Source of the DNA: Apoderus coryli
Lineage: Eukaryota; Arthropoda; Insecta; Coleoptera; Attelabidae
Assembly (NCBI GenBank): GCA_911728435.2
Contig: OU452200.1
Location: 28,473,715 to 28,537,714, forward strand
Direction of reading: 5' to 3'
DNA length: 64,000 bases
The translations under genes were made by a program, and so were the position numbers. This document shows, piece by piece, positions 56,918 to 64,000 of the stretch. The stretch's first letter is position 1, and each line of letters opens with the position of its first letter. Below the pieces are notes generated by a model that was not told the origin of the DNA, did no database searches, and saw only the letters and a list, made by a program, of their open reading frames with translations.

Positions 56918-57119
56918 TGCCAATCAAGACTAGTTGGTTGAACATTGGCAAAGTTTTAAAACTGTACGTATCTTTATCATATGTAGTCGAATTATCAAAT
57001 GGATTTATTAATAATAGGGTTATTATTAATAAATCCATTTGATAATTCGACTACATATGATAAAGATACGTACAGTTTTAAAACTTTGCCAATGTTCAAC
57101 CAACTAGTCTTGATTGGCA
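56918..57119. repeat. perfect palindrome: 99-bp arms, 4-nt loop
   Basis: Arm 56918-57016 (TGCCAATCAAGACTAG...) is base-for-base complementary to 57021-57119; loop GGGT. I compared the full arms and saw no mismatch. Confidence 0.95.
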
Positions 57120-58635
57120 TACACGGATTTGTGCCTATGATTAAAGTTCTGAAAATGATGAATGTACCAACTAAATTTAAACAAACCGAGAATGTATGCT
57201 TTTAATCAATATGCTAATGATTATCTGTGGATATTATTTATTATGAGTGGCTATGCTGTACTTTCACGGCAAAAATCCTCATATAGCACGCGATACCCTG
57301 CAGACATCCGTTTTCAATCCATTAGCGGTACCAAACACAATCGACTTGAAATAGTAATTCTATTGATGGGACTATGGTGGAATTACTATGGATTTCCACA
57401 GTGGCGACCGCATACATGTTTTGTGACCCAAAAATGAATAGGTAGGTACAGTGTCCTTCATTGACGAATTTATTTTTTAACATTAAAACGGCCGTATTCA
57501 TCAAACCCAGGTACGATTTAGCAATTAGTTAAATAAATTTAACAGATTGGGCAGTTTCATTTTTGTTTTTTTGTATAGGTTAGGTTAGGTTAGGTTAGTT
57601 TTTATTTAGTTTAAGGCCGATTTAGCCAACGTTTTTGTATAATGCACAAGTCACAATGAATAAGTTTTAGTCGTAATTTTTGTCACAGATTTAGTGTATA
57701 ATGCATAACAAAATCGAGTGGTTTATCCATCATATAAAAGTCATAAGAAACTTTGGTTTTATGCGTTATTCTAACAATCGAACGTTATTTTCTTTTTATC
57801 GCTGTTTCATACAAAAATTGTTAAAAAAACGTTTCAATAAATGCATTAGCCTACACTGCAAAAAACTACAATCACGCCTGCGTATATTTGCAATCGTCGT
57901 AATCACAATCATACAAGAATAATTGAACATCCAGACATCGTAAAAATATGGAATAGTATGGGCACTGTTTTCGGCACCCTTTGTTTTGCATTTATAGCGT
58001 TGATTGAAAATTAAATATTTCAATCAACGTTTATAGAGAGATACCGCCTATCGAGACATGCAGCAATAAAAAATAATAGATCGAGCGTAATACGGGGGCA
58101 GCTATGCACGCATGTTTAAAAATTATTCTTACGAGGGGGTAAAAATTATATATTCGTTGTTATCTAAATTAAGTAGATAATTTTTAAATTAAAACCATTG
58201 GTACATAAAAGCTTTTATTTATTTATTTTACATAAAATTAGCGATCTTTGATTTTTAACAAAAAAATGTAACAAAGATATCCTGACAAAAGAAAAATAAG
58301 TTGAAAAAGTACAAAATTACATATACTTAACTAAGTAGTAGTAGATATTTCTTCGGATTATGTAACTCGGAATGATGAAGATGTTTAACACAGAAGAAGA
58401 AAGATTTGAAAGCCACGAAACCATTTAATCATAGTAAATAATAATTTCAACTAAAAAAAGGTTCGTATATAGAAAAACCACTTGATAATGGAAATTATCC
58501 TTTTTCGAAAAGATACATAGATAGATATATTCTCGTAAAGATGGTCACAAATAAGTTTCCAACACAAATATCCAGTTATATTGACCTACCTGTCAATGGA
58601 TAATAGGGGAATGTTCAAGTTATGTTGGACTAGGC
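57120..58635. other. spacer with a telomere-like array
   Basis: AT-rich with small random-looking ORFs. Contains the TAGGT array described separately. Confidence 0.4.
57575..57597 (+). repeat. interstitial insect-type telomere repeat (TTAGG)n
   Basis: About 4.6 perfect copies of TTAGG/TAGGT in tandem, the canonical insect telomere unit, here inside unique sequence. Confidence 0.8.
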
Positions 58636-58639
58636 TAGT

Positions 58640-59100
58640 TAATAATAATAATAATAAATCGCCTTTATTTCCAAAATCCAAAAATACAAAACAAACATTA
58701 CAAAAAAGTTTAGGGAGCAGTCTAGCTAAAGCTATTCTTACTGAACCCCTTGTTGGAGATAATATGCATATAAAACATAAATGGAAAATAAGTATTATAA
58801 CAATATTATCAAGGTTAGTACGTCCATATCATCCGCAACCCAATTCATCCCATCGCACAATGCATGATGCCCGCACGCATACTCGCTCACACATTTTGAA
58901 AGTGCAATAAAAAGGATTTGTATTTATATTTAAACTTATTGATATTAAGTAGCTTAAATTCTTGTGGTAATGAATTATACAATTTAATAGCAGAGAACAA
59001 AAGACTTCGGCAAAAGGTAGCGGTGCGATGCCTCGGTATAGCGTATTTTTCATTGCAGCGTACATCCCTTACCCTTATCCCTTAGTTGAACTCGAAATCA
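58640..59100 (-). mobile_element. LINE 3' tail with (TTA)n end
   Basis: The plus strand starts with an AAT array (58642-58657). The minus strand encodes a LINE C-terminus: Ile-Pro-Arg-His-Arg-Thr-Ala-Thr-Phe, Lys-Leu-Tyr-Asn-Ser-Leu-Pro near 58970. Severely 5'-truncated. Confidence 0.65.
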
Positions 59101-60085
59101 AAGATTCATAGGTTTATAGAATAAATATTTGTCGAAACTATGGATATTACAATGAACTGGCCAATATAGTTGAATGAGATTTTTTATTTATGCAATATGC
59201 AATGAATCTGAGCAGTGAAGTCACAATAATTAACACGAATACTACTCCATATACAAGCCCCATAAAAATGTTTTTAACCCTTACGTACAGCTACCACAAA
59301 ATTGAAATGTTATAACTGATTTAAATAATTTCATCAATTAAATTTTACTTACTTGCTAACCCTCACCTACTAAAAACCTCACCTCACTTCTCATCCGATA
59401 GTCAATTATTTCGTTGTTATTATTAAATACATTTCAATTAACTAACTGGCCACTTAATTATAATCAAATCCCTATTCATTTTTCAAACGTAAATTTAATT
59501 ATAAACCTCACTCTACAAAATAACAACACAATTTAATCATTTCACTTCATTTATTGTTTATAATATTGCAAAGAAGTATGATCTAGCTTCGACAACTATT
59601 AGATTTAAGAAGAATTTGTATAAACATAACCTCAACAATTTGTTAATAACAATTGTCATTCACCATTATCAGCTACACATGTTACACATATCTTAAAATC
59701 CAAAATTTCTCTTAAAATATTAAAAACATCAGTAATGATATATAAAAAGAAGTATTAAAAAAAGGCATTATGCCATCGAAAAATGTTAATTTCTAATTTA
59801 GTTTAAAAATTTTTATTTTAATTTTAAATTCATATAAAACAGTATTTTAATTTACATAAAATCTTCACATAACCTTTTTCTCAAAATGGTAACAAACATC
59901 TAATGTTCAAATTGTTGTACACGTTGTAAAGTTTACTTATCTCTTATTTTAGAATATGTTACATTAGAAAACTGAAATTGTTCATCTTGTACTTGATTGT
60001 CACTGATGATGAGAATAATTTTCTCGAAACATGTCTGACTGACATAGGCAATGTGCCTTGATTTTTGAAATAAAAATTTGTTTGT
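59101..60085. other. AT-rich spacer
   Basis: No gene. A clear CTGATGA...GAAA motif copy lies at 60003-60029. Confidence 0.4.
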
Positions 60086-60990
60086 TTTGTGGAGCAGACG
60101 CCGTTTGATTTATATATTAATCATCGCTCCTCTTTGAATGGATTATTTCATAAAATAGATATGATATTTTTTATCTTGGGTGAATTTCAAACAAACTGTT
60201 TTCTGGCCAGTCGAGCTTATAAAGAACGATACCTCAATAAACACAGATATCCAAGGGAGGAGCCATTGAGAAATCTTTTAGAGCGATTTACGGCAACTGG
60301 GCACGTTGAATATGTAAAAAAAGAAACGGACCCTTACACATAAGTCAACGCGATGTAAGAAAAAATTTAGAAATAAGTCGAACTTCAGTTCAGTGCATTA
60401 TTAAAAAAAAAGTCACCCATTCCACATTGTGGATGCAAAACCAGCTAGCCGAAGATCGAGATTTTTTGAACAAGATTCTTTTTTCTGACGAAGCAACTTT
60501 TCACAAAAACGGATCGGATAACAGACACAATGTTTACTATTATTCGGATCAGAATCCTCATTTCCTTAATTTTCTCAATACAAATTTATTTGATCTTTTG
60601 CAAAATATCACTGTTGACATAATATAGAATGTGAGGTTCCAACAAGATTGGGCTCCACCTCATTTGGCAAGGCGTGTTAGAAATTGGTTAAACCAAAATT
60701 TCGCTGGAAGATGGATAGGACGTAGAGGAGCCACATATTGGCCAGCCCGATCCCCCGATCGCCTGTCGACTTTTTTCTATGGGGGTATATTAAAGAAATA
60801 GTTTACCGTCCGCCACGAACCACCATAGAAGACATGAAAATTAGAATCCGAAATGCTTTTGCATCCATTACTCCCCAAATGCTCCAACGAGCTAAAAATT
60901 AATTTATTTTAGGACTGCAGAAGTGCAGTGAACAAGATGGTCGACATTTTGAGCATTTGTTAAAACAAATTTACTAACACTTGGATTGTT
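60086..60990 (+). pseudogene. mariner-like transposase relic (same broad group as 23518)
   Basis: Ser-Arg-Ala-Tyr-Lys-Glu-Arg-Tyr (60210) and a linker, Arg-Thr-Ser-Val-Gln near 60380, Leu-Phe-Ser-Asp-Glu-Ala-Thr-Phe (60480, first Asp), Phe-Gln-Gln-Asp-Trp-Ala-Pro-Pro-His (60640, second Asp) and Trp-Pro-Ala-Arg-Ser-Pro-Asp (60740). It then decays to a Gly-Arg-His-Phe-Glu-type tail at about 60945. Many frameshifts; internal deletion after the first Asp box. Confidence 0.75.
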
Positions 60991-63055
60991 TATAGTTTAG
61001 TTTAAGATATATTTTCGTATGTTATAGTTTTTGTGTACTTGTTTAATTGTTAACAAAAGAAATAGGTAATTTTGTATTTACTTTAAGCTTATATTTAAAA
61101 GTCAATTTTCCAAAATGTGTGTTTAAACCATTTTATTTTTTAAGAGCGTCTATTTGTAAATTATTAAAACACAGCTGTAATTGAACTATTTTGTTTTTAA
61201 ATAGAGAAAAAATAATTAAAATTACGACTTTAGTTCGCAATTTTTCCTTTTTTTTTGTTTCAATAATTTTTTATAAAAAAACGGTTAGCCTTAGGCTCAT
61301 GAAATATGATAACAATAAAAAGTATAGGAAATGAACTTCTCGAATTTAAGTAGAGTGTCCCATTTAAGATTTTCCTATAAAAATACAATTTACATAATGT
61401 GACCACCCCGAAAAATTACAAATCAGAGGTCAATTAAATCCAGTAAAACGGAGAAAAGAAGGGAATTCAAATTGATGGGACATGAAAAATTGGTATGAAT
61501 TTTGTTTCTGTAGTAACCACAACGCCTTACATTTATGTAAAAATTAACTATTATTTATAAATATTTTAAAAACTACTGGACCTAGGCTTATCAACCCTTA
61601 TGTAATTGTTCTTGTTTTTTAGAGCCCCATTCATTTATGTTAAAAGATACAGGGTGTCGCATTAAGAAAAAGCAAGTTTGGTCTGCTGCGCGTTTGTGAA
61701 CTACCCTGTATAATTAAACACATTTTAGCGTTGTACATATAAAACTGATAGTTTTCAAAATATTCGGTGTCTAAAAGTTTTGTAAAGGCCACTCTGTATA
61801 CAAAATGTCATTCAGATATAACGCAATAATTAGAAAAAACGTTAGACGGTAAAAGTCTTGTAGTTGGCCTTTTTCTTGCATAGGTCTTATACCACTCGGT
61901 TTTATTCTTGGTTTTCCAAGATTTGCTGTTCGTTTTTGCAAGTCCATGTGTCCACCTAAGACTAAGGCTAGTCACGCTCATCACTACTTCAACTAAACCT
62001 TTTGCAAACAGATAATTTTCATTTCATTTACGAACTGTATTGAATGTAACGCCACGGAAAGTTTTTATTATTTGTATTGACATAATATATTTTCAATATT
62101 ATTTTAAAAACTCTATATGTTATGGTAACTTGATTTATGTAGGAGCACAAAAGAAAGTTAGTGTCTACTATATTAAAAATATATTAACTGTTAAGCTATG
62201 ATACTGAACACTTATCATCTACTTCCTCTTACCTATGATATGATCATGATTGATGTAATCAATGCGCTTTATAATTTAAGTAATAAATAATTATGTAAAA
62301 GCTCTGAGTTTAACATGCACATATTGCATATTTGTTTGACATGGATAATAATGCAAATACAAAAAAAAATGAGTGAAATAAAAAAAGTTTTCCAAATAAT
62401 TCGCATAATATATTATTTCGTGATGAAAATGCTTTATTCAAATAATTGTTCGTAGTGAATCTCGGTATGGTATCATTATGTTGCTCAAATAGAACAAGGT
62501 TTGTAGTAATAATCATTCTCAGACAATCTTGGTGCAGTAAATTTGAATGGTTATGCCAAATGTAATTTATTGACTGCAATATGTAAATGATTGCGTCTTT
62601 TGGAGTACATATTGTTATAGTAATTATTTGGTTAGCTGGTGGTAGCATAATAATAATTAATTTCATCAATCAAATTGAATTAATGTTTGGGATCTATAGA
62701 TAAGGTTTAGATTTGGTCAAACAGTTAACAGGAAAGGCTATTATTATTTGCACAATAATTTATTTTTATATAACAATAGGATCCTATATTTATTTGTGGG
62801 TCAAATGGAGTTGTTACTTCTTGAGCGGCCTTCATTAGTGAACTTTATTTCACCGCGCAAATTGCCTGCTCACACTAGATGTCGCCACAAACATCTTGTT
62901 ATCATTCGGTATCTCGTTCAAGTCTAAGCTCTTGGTAAATGTTGGAGATTTGAATTAGATTGCCTGCCGATCACCACAACGGAACGACCCGTCTGGTGCA
63001 AGCATGTAGTGTGAAGCAAATCTTTAACATAATTTAAATTCTTGTTACATTATGT
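60991..63055. other. AT-rich spacer with mariner-end fragments
   Basis: No gene. A 63-bp piece at 61647-61709 begins TACAGGGTGTCGC and ends ACTACCCTGTA, like a collapsed mariner MITE. The block 62840-62896 is duplicated at 63067-63127. Confidence 0.4.
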
Positions 63056-63391
63056 ATGTATGTGAACTTTGTTTCGCCGTGCAAATTGCCTGCTCACAAT
63101 AGATGGCGCCACAAACATCTTGTTATCAAAAACTCTTTAGTTTCCAATATATTTAAACAAGATTTGCCAAAGAAAGAAGACAGTGGTTGTCAAAAGTTAT
63201 TGTTATTGAATTGTTCCGTTTTCAAGGTTTTATTGTTTTCTATCGAAGAATATGCTGATATTATTTATGTGTATCGTTTGTGTGATGGAAATTCTCTTGC
63301 GGCTTGTCCCGAATATCAGAAGAGATTTCCACACAGGCAGCAACCTACTAGGAGGAAGTTTTTAAATATTTATTTAATAAAAATATTATGA
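63056..63391 (+). pseudogene. DUF4817-like HTH fragment of a mariner-related transposase
   Basis: The second half reads Glu-Glu-Tyr-Ala-Asp-Ile-Ile-Tyr-Val-Tyr, Cys-Asp-Gly-Asn-Ser-Leu-Ala-Ala and Phe-Pro-His-Arg-Gln-Gln-Pro. This is the N-terminal helix-turn-helix found before many insect mariner/IS630-type transposases. Nothing catalytic follows, and a CACCCTGTA end-like string lies at about 63453-63461. Confidence 0.6.
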
Positions 63392-64000
63392 TTTCTTGAT
63401 TTGGAATAACAAAATTGATGCAGCTTTTAATTTTTCGTCTCGAATTACAAATCACCCTGTATCTATAGGAAAACAGTTGCACGCAGTCATTCACGAATAC
63501 CTGTCTATGGAGTGGAATCATACATTGTTTCGCGCAGATTTTTATACTACTATTTAAATAATATTTCGTTTAATGTAGAATAATATTTCGTTATTTAACA
63601 TCCACTGACCAACGGGAAGACATATATTTTATGTTAAATTCTATAATCGTTATTGAATAAAACTGTCCTCACCATCATAATAATACAGAACAAAATATAC
63701 AAGTACCTACTACTTTTTCAGTAACTTAGTCGGCTTTAGATGTTACATTTTATACTTATACTTCAAATTACTAAGGTAGAGTTATAATAAATGTATAAAA
63801 AAATGTAAAAAGATACGCTGTATCGAAAAAACTGCAATTTGTTGCGCGAATGAAATTGTAAAATCCGGCATAAATTCAGTGAGATGCAAAATAGTTACGA
63901 TTGGAAAAATCGTGAAACACGTCAGTTTTTATTTAGTTCAGTGAGATATACAGTTATATTTCATAATATTTTTTTTGTTAAAAAATTTGTTGTTTAAGTT
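63392..64000. other. window end, AT-rich
   Basis: No gene or RNA recognised. Confidence 0.35.

Noticed and set aside
57162..57437. 91-codon plus ORF next to the palindrome
   Set aside because: No recognisable domain and partly overlaps random AT-rich frames.
60003..60036. Functional hammerhead ribozyme
   Set aside because: Core boxes are present, but an extra unpaired T follows CTGATGA and no convincing third stem with a cleavage-site UH was found. Kept only as a motif finding.

Overview
The window is AT-rich animal nuclear DNA: GT-AG introns, a eukaryotic tRNA-Trp, AATAAA signals, no operons. Gene content and repeats point to an insect, probably one with a large repeat-rich genome such as a beetle. 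That host assignment is an inference from the Nimrod-type gene and the repeat families (mariner/IS630, pogo, hAT, MULE, RTE and jockey-like LINEs), not a species identification.

Two host protein genes can be reconstructed. The main one is on the minus strand. Seven exons spread from 41751 down to 20725 join in frame (1092 nt, 363 codons plus stop) to encode a secreted Nimrod B-like protein: signal peptide, Cys-Cys-x-Gly-Tyr motif, seven NIM/EGF-like repeats, no membrane segment. Its six introns hold most of the mobile DNA between 20.9 and 41.6 kb. Tail-to-tail with it, on the plus strand, are the last two exons (13435-13560, 15456-15718) of another gene. They encode a tyrosine-rich cytoplasmic-type tail with NPxY and YxxI motifs, compatible with a phagocytic receptor of the Nimrod/Draper kind; the extracellular part lies outside the window. 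The 5 kb between the two genes is filled by a hAT element and an RTE LINE. A tRNA-Trp gene sits at 6181-6252.

Left part (1-13.4 kb): AT-rich DNA, a possible small secreted-peptide ORF (1691-1996), a fold-back mariner derivative, a tandem repeat block, hAT and pogo relics, a MITE, and a complete pogo/Tigger-like element (9632-13144) whose broken transposase ends in a PHD-type zinc finger. Centre (13.4-42 kb): the two host genes interleaved with a hAT element with an exact 8-bp target duplication, RTE and jockey-type LINEs, a DD41D mariner with a nearly complete transposase, a MULE relic with a nested LINE tail, a 5S-like SINE candidate, and a TA-flanked element (20932-22653) encoding a protein family I cannot name. 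Right part (42-64 kb): no convincing host gene; fold-back mariners, MITEs, LINE tails, mariner relics, a perfect 99-bp-arm palindrome (56918-57119) and a short TTAGG-type array.

The items most worth follow-up are the unclassified 20932-22653 element, the NimB-like gene with a possible C-terminal cleavage site, the PHD-tailed pogo element with subterminal repeats, the perfect palindrome, and a recurrent CTGANGA...GAAA hairpin-like motif.
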